In this document: positions 43,493 to 53,419 of the stretch, piece by piece
Position numbering within the stretch: position 1 is the stretch's first letter
Layout: every line of letters starts with the position of its first letter
Origin: Solibacillus cecembensis
Lineage (GTDB): Bacteria; Bacillota; Bacilli; Bacillales_A; Planococcaceae
NCBI RefSeq assembly: GCF_001439635.1
Contig: NZ_LMBZ01000018.1
Coordinates: forward strand, 52,384 to 116,383
DNA: 64,000 nucleotides
Reading direction: 5' to 3'
Made by a program: the position numbers and the translations under genes
Notes under the pieces: model-generated
What the model saw: the letters and a program-made list of their open reading frames with translations, nothing else
Databases searched by the model: none
What the model was told of the DNA's origin: nothing

Positions 43493-44083
43493 GTGAAACG
43501 TTTACGTCAAATTGTGACGAAAGCCGTGATTGCCAAAGGGAAGAAGCGTACGGAATGTTGCGAAACGCTCTGCCCACCGAATGCGCCGACAAGTATTCTC
43601 GGCTGTTGGGTTATTAATCATCATTATACAGCAAAACGTATTGGGAAGTATGTGGAGGTTTCAGGGAAGTTTGATGTGAATGTTTGGTATGCGTATCATA
43701 ATCATTCAAAAACGGCCGTATTTACTGAAACAGTTTCATATAAAGATCGTATTAAGTTAACATTCCGTGACAATGATTGTAAAGATTCAGATGAAGTGAA
43801 AGTTTGTGTATTACAAGCACCAAACTGTATTGAAGCGGTCATTACAAAGCATGGGGATAAAATTAATGTGAAGATTGAACGTGAATTTTTAGTGGAGATT
43901 ATTGGAGAGACGACGGTTGTCATTAGCGTCCACCCATTAGATTGTGAAGAAGACTGGACGTATGATGAAAGCTCGAATCAATCATGTTCTTCTAGTTCAT
44001 CCTCATCGTCATCTTCCTGTTCATCTTCAAGCTCGCCCGATTATCCATGTGAATCGTCCTCGTCATCCTCATCGTCCTGTTAA
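43493..44083 (+). CDS. cotE: Outer spore coat morphogenetic protein CotE, with Ser/Cys tail
   Basis: CotE organises the outer coat in the mother cell. Residues 1 to about 150 align with B. subtilis CotE from memory: IVTKAVIAKGKKRTE, SILGCWVINHHYTAKRIGKY, VNVWYAYHNHSKTAVFTE, KLTFRDNDC, QAPNCIEAVI and EREFLVEIIGETTVVI. In place of the usual acidic end, the last 36 residues are serine runs broken by cysteines and a single DYPCE. The gene order ricA-cotE-mutS-mutL (with one insertion) supports the call. The start is GTG after AAGGGGAG. Confidence 0.9.
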   Translation: MKRLRQIVTKAVIAKGKKRTECCETLCPPNAPTSILGCWVINHHYTAKRIGKYVEVSGKFDVNVWYAYHNHSKTAVFTETVSYKDRIKLTFRDNDCKDSDEVKVCVLQAPNCIEAVITKHGDKINVKIEREFLVEIIGETTVVISVHPLDCEEDWTYDESSNQSCSSSSSSSSSSCSSSSSPDYPCESSSSSSSSC

Positions 44084-44119
44084 AAGGATGATTCGAAATG
44101 GAATTAGCGCGAACATCTT

Positions 44120-44152
44120 GCTCAAAGCTTATTATTAGCTTGAGCTTTTTTG
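44120..44152 (+). terminator. cotE terminator
   Basis: GCTCAAAGCT pairs with AGCTTGAGC and is followed by TTTTTT. Confidence 0.8.
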
Positions 44153-44182
44153 TTGTGTGAAGAAGGAAAATTATTTCGCTAG

Positions 44183-44191
44183 TGGTATAAT
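44183..44191 (+). promoter_or_regulatory. Extended -10 promoter candidate for mutSL
   Basis: TGGTATAAT is a perfect extended -10 (TGnTATAAT) 96 nt before mutS. No good -35 is seen, which this promoter class does not need. Confidence 0.45.
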
Positions 44192-44286
44192 AACAAATAC
44201 AAGTTTATCTACGTTCAAGTAGTACTAAATTACGTAATGAACGTAATACTACCGAGGCATAATTGATTAAGTGAGGGAAATTAAGA

Positions 44287-46917
44287 ATGACAACATATAC
44301 ACCAATGATGATCCAATATTTAGATGTAAAAAAGGACTATCAAGATGCCTTCGTATTTTACCGATTAGGCGACTTTTATGAATTATTTTTTGATGATGCG
44401 GTAAAAGCATCACAGCTCCTAGAAATTACGTTAACAGCACGCGCAGGCAATACCGACAACCCGATTCCGATGTGTGGGGTGCCTCATCATGCTGCAAAAG
44501 GTTATATTGAAATACTTGTAGCAAAAGGATTTAAAGTCGCGATTTGTGAGCAAACGGAAGACCCAAAACACGCAAAAGGTGTTGTCAAACGTGAAGTAGT
44601 ACAGCTTGTGACACCTGGAACGATTATGGAAGGCAAAGCACTTGATGGCAAAACGAATCATTTTATCGCAGCTGCTGAAAGTCTATCTGACAACGAAATG
44701 GCGATTGCTTATTTAGATATTTCAACGGGTGAGGCGAATGTGTCGTTGATTGAAGGGCAAGCGAAAGAATTAATTCAACAGCTTCAAGCTTATGCCATCA
44801 AAGAAGTCATTGTTACAGAGCAATTACAACTAAAAATCGCGGATTATGCGATGAATGCGGGTATTGTCGTATCACTTGAAGAGCAGGAAATGGATGAGGG
44901 ACGTGCCGTGCAATATGTACAAAATATTCCGAGTGCCCTACAAGTGGTCGCGAAACGATTATTGCAGTATGCAGAGCGAACTCAAATGCGTTCTTTGTAC
45001 CATATTCAAACATTTACTTATATAGAAGAAAAAACAACATTAAAAATTGATACGAATTCAAAACGTAATTTAGAGCTCATTCAATCGATCCGTGGCGGCG
45101 ATTCGAAAGGGACACTCTTATGGCTTTTAGATGACACCGTAACTGCAATGGGCGGACGTAAATTAAAGCAATGGTTGCACCAGCCACTTGCCAATAAAGT
45201 GGCGATTGAAGCAAGACAAGAAGTTGTAACGGAATTACTGGAAGAGTTTTTTGTTCGTGAAGAATTACAGCAACTATTAAAAAATGTCTATGATTTAGAA
45301 CGTTTAGCGGGGCGTGTTGCATTTGGCTCGGTAGGCGGTCGGGATTTGGCCCAACTGAGAGAATCATTACGCCAAGTGCCAGCCATTCAAGAAAAACTAA
45401 TACAAAGTGGTCGAGCGCAATTAATTCGATTAGGAGAAAATTTTGATTTATGCGGGGATGTCGAGCAATTATTAACAGATGCCATTACGGATCACCCTCC
45501 GATTTCGATTAAAGAAGGGGACGTTATGCGAGATGGTTATAATGAACAGCTCGATCAATACCGTGATGCCTCTCGAAACGGCAAAGACTGGATTGCGCAA
45601 TTAGAACAAAAAGAACGTGAATTAACCGGCATTAAAAACTTGAAAATCGGTTATAATCGCGTGTTTGGTTACTATATTGAAATAACGAAATCGCATTTAA
45701 GCAATACCGATTTAGCACGATTTGAACGCAAACAAACGTTAGCGAATGCGGAGCGTTTTATTACAGAAGAGTTAAAAGAAAAAGAGGCGCTTATTTTAAA
45801 TGCAGAAGAGCAAAGTTTAGCGTTAGAATATGATTTATTCGTCGCTTTACGCGAACAGTTAAAAACGTATATTCCACGTGTACAAGCTTTAGCCGCACAA
45901 ATTAGTGAGCTAGATGTGTATATGAGTTTTGCGAACGTAACGGATAAATATCGTTTTACGAAACCAGTATTTCATGATGGGCGTGCACTGAAAATTATCG
46001 AAGGGCGCCACCCGGTTGTAGAAAAAATGCTCAATAAACAAAGCTATGTGCCGAATGATTGTTTATTATCCGAAGAAAAAAATATGATGCTCATTACGGG
46101 ACCGAATATGTCGGGTAAAAGTACGTATATGCGCCAAGTAGCACTCATTGTTGTGCTTGCACAAATGGGCTGTTACGTACCGGCACAAGAGGCGGTATTA
46201 CCGATTACCGATCAAATCTTTACCCGAATTGGCGCGGCAGATGATTTAGCAGCTGGTCAATCGACGTTTATGGTGGAAATGATTGAATCACAGCATGCCA
46301 TTACCCATGCAACGAAAAATAGTTTGATGCTTTTTGATGAAATTGGGCGCGGAACATCGACATATGACGGCATGAGTTTAGCGCAAGCGATGATGGAATA
46401 TATTCATACGGAAATTGGAGCGAATACGTTATTTTCAACGCATTATCATGAGTTAACGGATTTAGAAACACAATTAGACCGTTTGCAAAATGTCCATGTC
46501 AGTGCGACGGAACAAGATGGACGCGTTGTATTTTTACACAAAGTGAAGTCGGGTGCAGCAGATAAAAGTTACGGTGTACACGTGGCAGAACTTGCTGAAA
46601 TGCCGCAGCCGATTTTACAGCGGGCACGTGATTTATTAGCAGAATTTGAGGCGAAGGATGCTAGGCAGGGAGCGGTGAAAATCGAGGAACCGCCTGCATT
46701 TAAAGAACCGGTTCCCCAGCCACCTGTGCTTGCACAAATGGTTCAAGAGCCTGTGGAACAGCTAACATTATTCCAAATGACCGATGCCCCAGCGATTTCA
46801 GAAGCGGAACAACAAGTGCTCGAAGCCATTTCAAAATTAAATGTCATGGGTACTACACCGATGCAAGCAATGACTGTTTTATATGAGTGGCAACAAAAAC
46901 TTTTAGAAAATAAATAA
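44287..46917 (+). CDS. mutS: DNA mismatch repair protein MutS
   Basis: MutS recognises mismatches and small loops. The 876-residue protein has the N-terminal mismatch-reading motif GDFYELFFDDA, the core clamp, Walker A GPNMSGKSTYMRQ (about residues 604-616), Walker B LMLFDEIGRGTSTYDG and the C-terminal helix-turn-helix. It is operonic with mutL (13-nt gap). GTGAGGG precedes the ATG. Confidence 0.97.
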   Translation: MTTYTPMMIQYLDVKKDYQDAFVFYRLGDFYELFFDDAVKASQLLEITLTARAGNTDNPIPMCGVPHHAAKGYIEILVAKGFKVAICEQTEDPKHAKGVVKREVVQLVTPGTIMEGKALDGKTNHFIAAAESLSDNEMAIAYLDISTGEANVSLIEGQAKELIQQLQAYAIKEVIVTEQLQLKIADYAMNAGIVVSLEEQEMDEGRAVQYVQNIPSALQVVAKRLLQYAERTQMRSLYHIQTFTYIEEKTTLKIDTNSKRNLELIQSIRGGDSKGTLLWLLDDTVTAMGGRKLKQWLHQPLANKVAIEARQEVVTELLEEFFVREELQQLLKNVYDLERLAGRVAFGSVGGRDLAQLRESLRQVPAIQEKLIQSGRAQLIRLGENFDLCGDVEQLLTDAITDHPPISIKEGDVMRDGYNEQLDQYRDASRNGKDWIAQLEQKERELTGIKNLKIGYNRVFGYYIEITKSHLSNTDLARFERKQTLANAERFITEELKEKEALILNAEEQSLALEYDLFVALREQLKTYIPRVQALAAQISELDVYMSFANVTDKYRFTKPVFHDGRALKIIEGRHPVVEKMLNKQSYVPNDCLLSEEKNMMLITGPNMSGKSTYMRQVALIVVLAQMGCYVPAQEAVLPITDQIFTRIGAADDLAAGQSTFMVEMIESQHAITHATKNSLMLFDEIGRGTSTYDGMSLAQAMMEYIHTEIGANTLFSTHYHELTDLETQLDRLQNVHVSATEQDGRVVFLHKVKSGAADKSYGVHVAELAEMPQPILQRARDLLAEFEAKDARQGAVKIEEPPAFKEPVPQPPVLAQMVQEPVEQLTLFQMTDAPAISEAEQQVLEAISKLNVMGTTPMQAMTVLYEWQQKLLENK

Positions 46918-46930
46918 GGAGGCGTGCCGG

Positions 46931-48814
46931 ATGGGGAAAATTCACATTATGGATGAATTATTATCCAATAAAATTGCGGCTGGGGAAGTAGTTGAACGGC
47001 CATCATCGGTCGTCAAAGAGCTGGTCGAAAATGCGATTGATGCGCATAGTACGTCAATCGAAATTTTCCTCGAAGAAGCGGGATTAAGTACGATTCAAGT
47101 CGTAGATAACGGCAGTGGAATGGACGAAGAAGATGCGCTCAAATCCTTTTCCCGTCATGCAACTTCCAAAATTGAGAAGGAACAAGATTTATTCCGCATT
47201 CGTACACTCGGGTTCCGCGGAGAGGCATTAGCATCGATTGCTTCTGTTTCGAAATTTACGCTGCGTACTTCGGATGGTGAGGGGGGTGTCCACCTTTATT
47301 TAGAAGGGGGGCGCTTGAAAGAACATAAACCTACTTCATTAAGAAAAGGGACAGATATTACAGTTGCGCAATTGTTTTTTAATACACCTGCGCGCTTGAA
47401 ATATTTAAAAACGATTCAAACGGAGCTCGGGCATACGATTGATTTTATAAATCGTATTGCGCTCGGGTATCCAACTGTGGCGATTAAACTCGTTCATAAT
47501 GGACAAACGCTATTACAAACAAATGGGCGCGGACAAGTGCAGCAAGTGTTAGCGGCAATTTACGGGACGCACAACGCGAAAAAAATGATTGCTTTTGAAG
47601 GGACAAATCAAGATTATAAAATTTATGGTTTTGCTTCCTTACCAGAGGTGACACGTGCTTCTAAAAACTATATGTCGTTATTTGTTAATGGTCGTTGGGT
47701 GAAACATTTCGTTATTCAAAAAGCGATTACCGATGCCTATCATACGTATTTGCCGATTGAACGCTTTCCGATTGTGTTACTTTATGTAGAAGGAGACCCG
47801 CAATTAACGGATGTCAACGTACACCCAGCGAAACATCAAGTACGGTTAAGTAAAGAGCCAGAATTGCTAAAATTAATTGAAGATACATTGCGTCAAACGA
47901 TTCGCGATGTTATACGTGTGCCTGTTGCTGAGAAAAAAGAAAAACCTGTTCGTGTACCTGGCGAGCAAATGAATTTATGGAATCCATCAAAAACAACCGC
48001 CGCTACATTGGATGAAACGAAGATGGTCGAATTAGTCGATCGTTTAACAAATGAGCAACAATCGGTTGTTAAGGAACCATTTGCACCAGCTCCCTATTAT
48101 GAGCGAGTGGAACAAACAAAACCTTTCGAAGCATTTGAAACGCAGCCAATTATACAGGAGCCTGTTTTACAAGGTGAACCGTTCCAACATGAAAATATTG
48201 AGGAACAGCAGCCAGATTCACCTAAGCAACCGTTCCCGCAGTTAGAAATTGTTGGTCAAATCCACGGGACATATATTGTGGCGCAAATGGAGGATGGGTT
48301 TTATTTAATCGATCAGCATGCTGCCCAAGAACGAATTAAATATGAATATTTCAAAGAAAAGGTTGGAGAAGTGAACGCCAATGAGCGCCAAGCGTTACTC
48401 ATGCCACTTACTTTCCATTATGCAGCGGACGAGGCACTCATTTTAAAAGAATCGATGACTGCGCTTGAAGAAGTCGGTGTATTTTTAGAAGAGTTTGGGC
48501 ATGCCTCGTTTGTCATTCGCGAATATCCAACATGGTTCCCGAAAGGTGAGGAACAAGAAGTGATTGAAGAGCTCATCGAACAAGTGTTAAAAACGAGAAA
48601 AACGGATATTAAGAAATTACGAGAAGACGCAGCCATAATGATGAGCTGTAAAAAATCGATTAAGGCCAACCATTTCCTTAATAAAGAGCAAATGGAGCGC
48701 TTAATAACAGATTTGCGAGCAGTAGAAAATCCATTTACTTGTCCGCATGGGCGACCGGTTTTAGTTCACTTTACAACGTATGAAGTTGAAAAAATGTTTA
48801 AACGCGTCATGTAA
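46931..48814 (+). CDS. mutL: DNA mismatch repair endonuclease MutL
   Basis: The 627-residue protein has an N-terminal GHKL ATPase (IAAGEVVERPSSVVKELVEN, VVDNGSGM, TLGFRGEALASI). A Gln/Pro-rich linker (about 340-440) and a C-terminal domain follow. That domain has DQHAAQERIKYEYF (the DQHA(X)2E(X)4E nuclease motif) and CPHGRP, so it is the nicking type found where MutH is absent. AAGGAGG precedes the ATG. Confidence 0.97.
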   Translation: MGKIHIMDELLSNKIAAGEVVERPSSVVKELVENAIDAHSTSIEIFLEEAGLSTIQVVDNGSGMDEEDALKSFSRHATSKIEKEQDLFRIRTLGFRGEALASIASVSKFTLRTSDGEGGVHLYLEGGRLKEHKPTSLRKGTDITVAQLFFNTPARLKYLKTIQTELGHTIDFINRIALGYPTVAIKLVHNGQTLLQTNGRGQVQQVLAAIYGTHNAKKMIAFEGTNQDYKIYGFASLPEVTRASKNYMSLFVNGRWVKHFVIQKAITDAYHTYLPIERFPIVLLYVEGDPQLTDVNVHPAKHQVRLSKEPELLKLIEDTLRQTIRDVIRVPVAEKKEKPVRVPGEQMNLWNPSKTTAATLDETKMVELVDRLTNEQQSVVKEPFAPAPYYERVEQTKPFEAFETQPIIQEPVLQGEPFQHENIEEQQPDSPKQPFPQLEIVGQIHGTYIVAQMEDGFYLIDQHAAQERIKYEYFKEKVGEVNANERQALLMPLTFHYAADEALILKESMTALEEVGVFLEEFGHASFVIREYPTWFPKGEEQEVIEELIEQVLKTRKTDIKKLREDAAIMMSCKKSIKANHFLNKEQMERLITDLRAVENPFTCPHGRPVLVHFTTYEVEKMFKRVM

Positions 48815-48835
48815 GCCAAAATGAAAGGGTGAAAA

Positions 48836-49759
48836 ATGTTGGATAAAAATTCTTGTTATTTTCAAATGAGTGATGGGCATCAAGTATTTGTTACAACGTA
48901 TGTACCTGCTAAGCAAGTGAGTGGCCATGTGCATATTTTGCACGGGATGGCGGAGCATTCAGCGCGTTATGAACACTTTGCGAAATTTTTGTGTGATGAA
49001 GGTTATTCCGTTTCGATGCACGATCATCGTGGACATGGCGCAACAGCAGAGCAAAATGGACAATTCGGTTTTTTTGCTGAGAAGGATGGATTCGAGCGTG
49101 TTGTAAGGGATGTATTTGAAGTCATTGAATTGTTGCGACAACAGTTGGACATCAAATCGGTCACGTTATTTGGACATAGCATGGGCTCGTTTATTGCACG
49201 ACGTTTTATTCAACAATATAGTTATTTGCTCGATCACGTCATTTTAAGTGGGACAGGTACAGTCAAACCACTTCATATAGCAGGCAATGTGTTAGCAAAG
49301 CAGCTTGTAAAAATGAAGGGTGCGAACGTGGAAAGTCCCTTGTTAGATAAATTAAGTTTTGGTAATTTTAATAACAAAATTCAAAACGCAAAAACGTCCT
49401 TTGATTGGCTTTCAACAGATGAGGAACAAGTACAAAAATATATACAGGATGAAAAATGCGGATTTATTGCCACGACACAATTTTTTGCGGATTTAACAGA
49501 TGGTTTATTAAAGCTTAATAAAGTCAGTGAAAACTCAAGAATTCGCCCATCCTTACCGATTCTTTTAGTGAGTGGAAGTGAGGACCCAGTGGGGGATGCA
49601 GGAAAAGGTGTTGTTCAAGTCGGGCAACAACTTCAAGAGGCAGGATTAGAAAAAGTAAAGGTTTATCTATTCGAGGGGATGCGTCATGAAATTTTAAATG
49701 AACGCAATAAACAATATCCTTATAAAATAATAGTTCGGTGGTTAAAAGATGGAAAATAA
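48836..49759 (+). CDS. Alpha/beta hydrolase, lysophospholipase/monoacylglycerol lipase-like
   Basis: The 307-residue serine hydrolase has HGMAEHSARYEHFAKFL and HDHRGHG, the nucleophile elbow GHSMGS (about residues 107-112), the acid in SGSEDPVGD and the His in GMRHEILNE, a complete triad. The pattern is that of monoglyceride or lysophospholipid lipases; the true substrate is unknown. The end overlaps miaA by 11 nt. AAAGGGTG lies upstream of the ATG. Confidence 0.85.
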   Translation: MLDKNSCYFQMSDGHQVFVTTYVPAKQVSGHVHILHGMAEHSARYEHFAKFLCDEGYSVSMHDHRGHGATAEQNGQFGFFAEKDGFERVVRDVFEVIELLRQQLDIKSVTLFGHSMGSFIARRFIQQYSYLLDHVILSGTGTVKPLHIAGNVLAKQLVKMKGANVESPLLDKLSFGNFNNKIQNAKTSFDWLSTDEEQVQKYIQDEKCGFIATTQFFADLTDGLLKLNKVSENSRIRPSLPILLVSGSEDPVGDAGKGVVQVGQQLQEAGLEKVKVYLFEGMRHEILNERNKQYPYKIIVRWLKDGK

Positions 49760-50648
49760 GATAGACGTAGTGGCGATTATTGGCCCTACCGCATCAGGAA
49801 AGACAGCACTTAGCATCCGTTTGGCTAAGGAAATGAACGGTGAAGTCATTAACGGAGATTCGATGCAAATTTATAAAAAAATGGACATTGGAACAGCAAA
49901 AATTACGGAACAGGAAATGGACGGCATTCCGCACCATTTATTAAGCTTTAAAGAGCCAACAGACAGCTTTTCTGTGGCGGAATATCAGCAGCTTGTGCGA
50001 GAAAAAATGGCGGAAATCAGGTCACGCGGAAAATTGCCAATCATTGTTGGTGGAACGGGTTTATATGTCCAATCGGTGCTCTATGATTTTCAATTTACGA
50101 AGCAAGAAGTAAATGAAGAAGCGCGCAGTAAATATTACGAGGAACTAGCTCAGCTTGGTCCGGAAGTGATGCATCAAAAATTAGCACAAGTCGATGCAGC
50201 AGCAGCGGCGCAAATTCACCCGAATAATACGAGAAGAGTCATTCGTGCACTTGAAATGGCGGAATTAGCAGGCGTTTCTCGAGCGGAAGAGCAGTTTAAT
50301 CGCGGAGATGTGCCACTGTACAATCATTTAATTATTGGCATGGATATGGACCGTGAAAAGCTGTATGAACGCATTAATTTACGTGTGGATCTCATGCTTG
50401 AAGCAGGTTTAGTAGAGGAAGTACGTGCGCTTTATGACGATGAAATTCGCGACGTTCAATCGATTAAAGCGATTGGTTATAAGGAATTGTATGCTTATTT
50501 CGATGGGCTGCTGACGTTAGAAGAAGCGACTGAACAAATTAAGCAAAACTCACGACGCTATGCAAAAAGACAATTAACCTATTTTAGAAATAAAATGGAT
50601 GTGCAGTGGATTGGAAATGATTGGGACAAAGTGAAAACTTTTTTCTAA
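49749..50648 (+). CDS. miaA: tRNA dimethylallyltransferase MiaA
   Basis: MiaA attaches a dimethylallyl group to A37 of tRNAs reading codons that begin with U; MiaB later methylthiolates it. The 299-residue protein has P-loop GPTASGKTAL (about residues 12-21), NGDSMQIYKKMDIGTAK, GGTGLYVQSVL, NNTRRVIRALE and SIKAIGYKEL. Overlaps the hydrolase gene and precedes hfq, as in B. subtilis. Confidence 0.97.
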   Translation: MENKIDVVAIIGPTASGKTALSIRLAKEMNGEVINGDSMQIYKKMDIGTAKITEQEMDGIPHHLLSFKEPTDSFSVAEYQQLVREKMAEIRSRGKLPIIVGGTGLYVQSVLYDFQFTKQEVNEEARSKYYEELAQLGPEVMHQKLAQVDAAAAAQIHPNNTRRVIRALEMAELAGVSRAEEQFNRGDVPLYNHLIIGMDMDREKLYERINLRVDLMLEAGLVEEVRALYDDEIRDVQSIKAIGYKELYAYFDGLLTLEEATEQIKQNSRRYAKRQLTYFRNKMDVQWIGNDWDKVKTFF

Positions 50649-50722
50649 TTCATGAAGGAAAGTATATTACTCATGCCGAATGTTTATTATGTAATGAATA
50701 AATAGAGAAGAGGGGTAATTTC

Positions 50723-50950
50723 ATGAAACCGATTAATTTACAAGATACATTTTTAAATAGTTTACGAAAAAACAATATTTTTGTAACGGTCTTTTTACTG
50801 AACGGGTTCCAATTAAAAGGAATCATAAAATCATACGATAATTTTACAGTGTTATTAGATTCAGATGGTAAGCAACAATTGATTTATAAGCACGCTATTT
50901 CAACGTTTATCCCTGCAAAACCAGTGGCATTCGGACCCGACGAAGAATAA
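50723..50950 (+). CDS. hfq: RNA chaperone Hfq
   Basis: The 75-residue Sm-like protein has the Sm1 region (LQDTFLNSLRKNN, then VTVFLLNGFQLKGIIKSYD) and the Sm2 motif YKHAIST. It forms a hexamer that binds small RNAs and A-rich mRNA. Length is typical for Gram-positive Hfq without the long C-terminal tail. GAGGGG is upstream of the ATG, 74 nt after miaA. Confidence 0.96.
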   Translation: MKPINLQDTFLNSLRKNNIFVTVFLLNGFQLKGIIKSYDNFTVLLDSDGKQQLIYKHAISTFIPAKPVAFGPDEE

Positions 50951-51019
50951 AAATTCGCAGTTTGTCGTTGTATCAATTATAATGACAGGTGACACTGAAG
51001 TATTGGGGGATTTTTTTAA

Positions 51020-51322
51020 ATGAAAACATTAACAACAGATGAGTTATTAAACTTACTAGATGCCAATGAAGATTTACATGTCATTGATGTACGCGAAGAT
51101 TTTGAAGTGGAAGAAGGCATGATTCCAGGTGCAGTACATATTCCATTAGGCTCAATTCCAGACCGTACAGCAGAATTAGATGCATCAAAATCATATATTG
51201 TCGTATGCAAAGGTGGCGTGCGTAGTGCCAATGCATGTGAATATTTAGCAGCTCAAGGATTTGATGTAACGAACCTTGAAGGCGGTATGCTTGCGTATGA
51301 TGGCGAGTTAGAATTTAAATAA
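51020..51322 (+). CDS. Rhodanese-like sulfurtransferase
   Basis: This 100-residue single rhodanese domain has VIDVREDFEVEEGMIPGAVH, the active-site loop CKGGVRSAN with the persulfide Cys near residue 63, and GFDVTNLEGGM. It probably carries sulfane sulfur; the acceptor is not evident from context. TTGGGGGA precedes the ATG. It is followed by a terminator shared with the convergent gene. Confidence 0.9.
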   Translation: MKTLTTDELLNLLDANEDLHVIDVREDFEVEEGMIPGAVHIPLGSIPDRTAELDASKSYIVVCKGGVRSANACEYLAAQGFDVTNLEGGMLAYDGELEFK

Positions 51323-51327
51323 TCGTT

Positions 51328-51375
51328 GAAAAAAGCACAATGGCGAATGAATGAAATCGCGATTGTGCTTTTTTT
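51328..51375. terminator. Bidirectional terminator (rhodanese / TRIC-like gene)
   Basis: AAAAAAGCACAATGGCGA pairs with TCGCGATTGTGCTTTTTT, with A-run and T-run flanks suited to both converging genes. Confidence 0.75.
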
Positions 51376-51381
51376 GTTAGA

Positions 51382-51987
51382 TTATAAAGATTGAATTTTT
51401 CGACGCGGCAAATGCCAGCTGTATGTATAAGATAAAATACGCAATAATGCGATGATAAAAAAGAGTGTGAATAAAAAGAAATCTCCTGACAAAAGTTCAA
51501 GCCCGATAAACAGACCAGCACTCGCCGCCCAAACGCCGTATATTTCATGACGAAGAACAATCGGTTTTCTTCCAGCGAGTAAATCTCGAACAATTCCCCC
51601 TCCAGCGCCAGTTAAGACAGCTGCAACAATGACTGCACCTATCGGCAGATCGAGTGAAACCGCATGCATAGCCCCTTGAATAGCAAAAGCTGATAAACCA
51701 ATAGCATCGGTAAAATTCCCCCAACGGTTCCAATGTTTAATTAAACGATTGGGAATAATAAAGAAAATCGTAATGGCGGCGAGCGCAATTTGGAACATCA
51801 TCTCCTGGCTCCATAAAGTTGAAACGGGTAGCCCGATTAATATATTTCGAATCGCACCCCCACCAAATGCCGTAACAATCCCTAAAATATAAACACCAAA
51901 AAGGTCATATTCCTCCTCCATTGCGACAATTGCTCCAGATATGGCAAATGCAACGGTACCGATGACACTAAAAAACTCCCAAGCCAA
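51382..51987 (-). CDS. TRIC-like trimeric cation channel family protein (YvgT/UPF0126)
   Basis: The 201-residue membrane protein is built of two repeats of the glycine-rich three-helix unit: GTVAFAISGAIVAMEEEYDL / GGGAIRNILIG and DAIGLSAFAIQGAMHA / GAGGGIVRDLLAG. This is the prokaryotic TRIC family of potassium-permeable channels. A TTG at 51987, after GGGGGGATCAC, gives the family N-terminus (AWEFFSVIGTVAFA); the frame extends to 52059 without a better site. Confidence 0.87.
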   Translation of the reverse strand: MAWEFFSVIGTVAFAISGAIVAMEEEYDLFGVYILGIVTAFGGGAIRNILIGLPVSTLWSQEMMFQIALAAITIFFIIPNRLIKHWNRWGNFTDAIGLSAFAIQGAMHAVSLDLPIGAVIVAAVLTGAGGGIVRDLLAGRKPIVLRHEIYGVWAASAGLFIGLELLSGDFFLFTLFFIIALLRILSYTYSWHLPRRKIQSL

Positions 51988-52107
51988 TGTGATCCCCCCA
52001 TCAACATACTCATACTGAGAATAGCAGTAATTCAATATTCCGTCAAAATACGTGCGCAATCATGTATAATAGAAAGGATATTAAAAGTAAGAATGGAGAT
52101 AGTTACA

Positions 52108-53355
52108 ATGGCATTTCAACCGAAACTAACAGAGGAAACACTAGCTCTTGCTACGCGCATAGAGGAAAAAGTGTTTGATTATCATAAAATAGTGGACGAA
52201 CAAGCATTTTTCAATCAGCAAAAGGTACTTTCGGCATTTCGCAATAATCAAGTAAGTGATTTCCACCTACATCCATCTAATGGCTATGGCTATGATGATG
52301 AAGGACGCGATAATTTAGAACGTGTATATGCAGAAGTATTTGGCGCGGAAGCTGCAATTGTCCGCCCGCAAATTATTTCAGGTACACATGCGATTACATT
52401 AAGTTTATTCGGTGTATTGCGTCCAGGAGATGAGCTTGTTTACATTACTGGCAAACCGTATGATACGCTGCAATCCATTGTTGATGGTGGTGACAAGGAT
52501 ACGGGCTCGCTGAAGGATTATAAAATTGGCTACTGCCATGTCGATTTAATTGATAATAAAGATATTGATTGGCAAGGTGTTCGTCAAGCGATCAATGAAA
52601 ATACGAAGATGGTTGCGATTCAACGTTCAAAAGGATATGCAAGCCGCCCTTCATTTACGATCGAGGATATTCGCAAAATGGTAGTAAGAATTCGTGAAAT
52701 CGCTCCGCAAGCCATTATTTTTGTGGACAATTGTTACGGTGAATTTGTTGAAACATTGGAACCGACAGAAATCGGTGTAGATTTAATGGCAGGGTCTTTA
52801 ATTAAAAATCCGGGTGGTGGTTTAGCTAAAATCGGTGGCTATATTGCTGGGCGCGCGGATTTAGTAGAAAAATGTGCATATCGCATGACGTCACCAGGAA
52901 TTGGGGCAGAGGCAGGCGCGACATTAAATACATTAGCAGACTTTTATCAAGGTTTCTTCATGGCGCCGCATACCGTTGCACAAAGTTTAAAAGGTGCGAT
53001 TTTTACAGCAGCAATGCTTGAGGAATTAGGCATGACAACGGCTCCACATTTTAGTCAACAGCGTACCGATTTAATTCAGTCTGTGTCATTCCAAACAGCG
53101 GAGCAAATGGTAGCGTTTTGTCGAGAAATTCAAGCCGCTTCGCCAATTAATGCCCATTTCGCACCGGAACCTGCGTATATGCCAGGCTATGAAGATGATG
53201 TTATTATGGCGGCCGGAACATTTGTACAAGGTTCGAGTATTGAGTTAACAGCAGATGGTCCGATTCGCCCGCCATACACAGCGTTTATTCAAGGTGGCTT
53301 AACGTATGAGCATGTAAAATACGCGATTTGTTTAGCTGTTCAAACGTTAAAATAA
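52108..53355 (+). CDS. ynbB: YnbB-like PLP-dependent lyase (methionine gamma-lyase family)
   Basis: This 415-residue PLP fold-type I protein has GYGYDDEGRDNLERVYAEVF, RPQIISGTHAITLSLFG, IFVDNCYGEFVE with the PLP Asp, and SLIKNPGGGLAKIGGY with the Schiff-base Lys. Family members are annotated as aluminium resistance or methionine gamma-lyase-like; activity is not established. Its position before glnR-glnA is that of B. subtilis ynbB. The ATG at 52108 follows TGGAGAT. Confidence 0.88.
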   Translation: MAFQPKLTEETLALATRIEEKVFDYHKIVDEQAFFNQQKVLSAFRNNQVSDFHLHPSNGYGYDDEGRDNLERVYAEVFGAEAAIVRPQIISGTHAITLSLFGVLRPGDELVYITGKPYDTLQSIVDGGDKDTGSLKDYKIGYCHVDLIDNKDIDWQGVRQAINENTKMVAIQRSKGYASRPSFTIEDIRKMVVRIREIAPQAIIFVDNCYGEFVETLEPTEIGVDLMAGSLIKNPGGGLAKIGGYIAGRADLVEKCAYRMTSPGIGAEAGATLNTLADFYQGFFMAPHTVAQSLKGAIFTAAMLEELGMTTAPHFSQQRTDLIQSVSFQTAEQMVAFCREIQAASPINAHFAPEPAYMPGYEDDVIMAAGTFVQGSSIELTADGPIRPPYTAFIQGGLTYEHVKYAICLAVQTLK

Positions 53356-53419
53356 TGTAGAGAAAAAAAGCCCGATTTTTGCTACGTATTGCATGGATTT
53401 TCTACTTCGAAAAAACTCA

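Noticed and set aside
43944..44138. His/Arg-rich frame overlapping the cotE end
   Set aside because: It is the alternative frame of the serine codon runs, with no ribosome binding site of its own.
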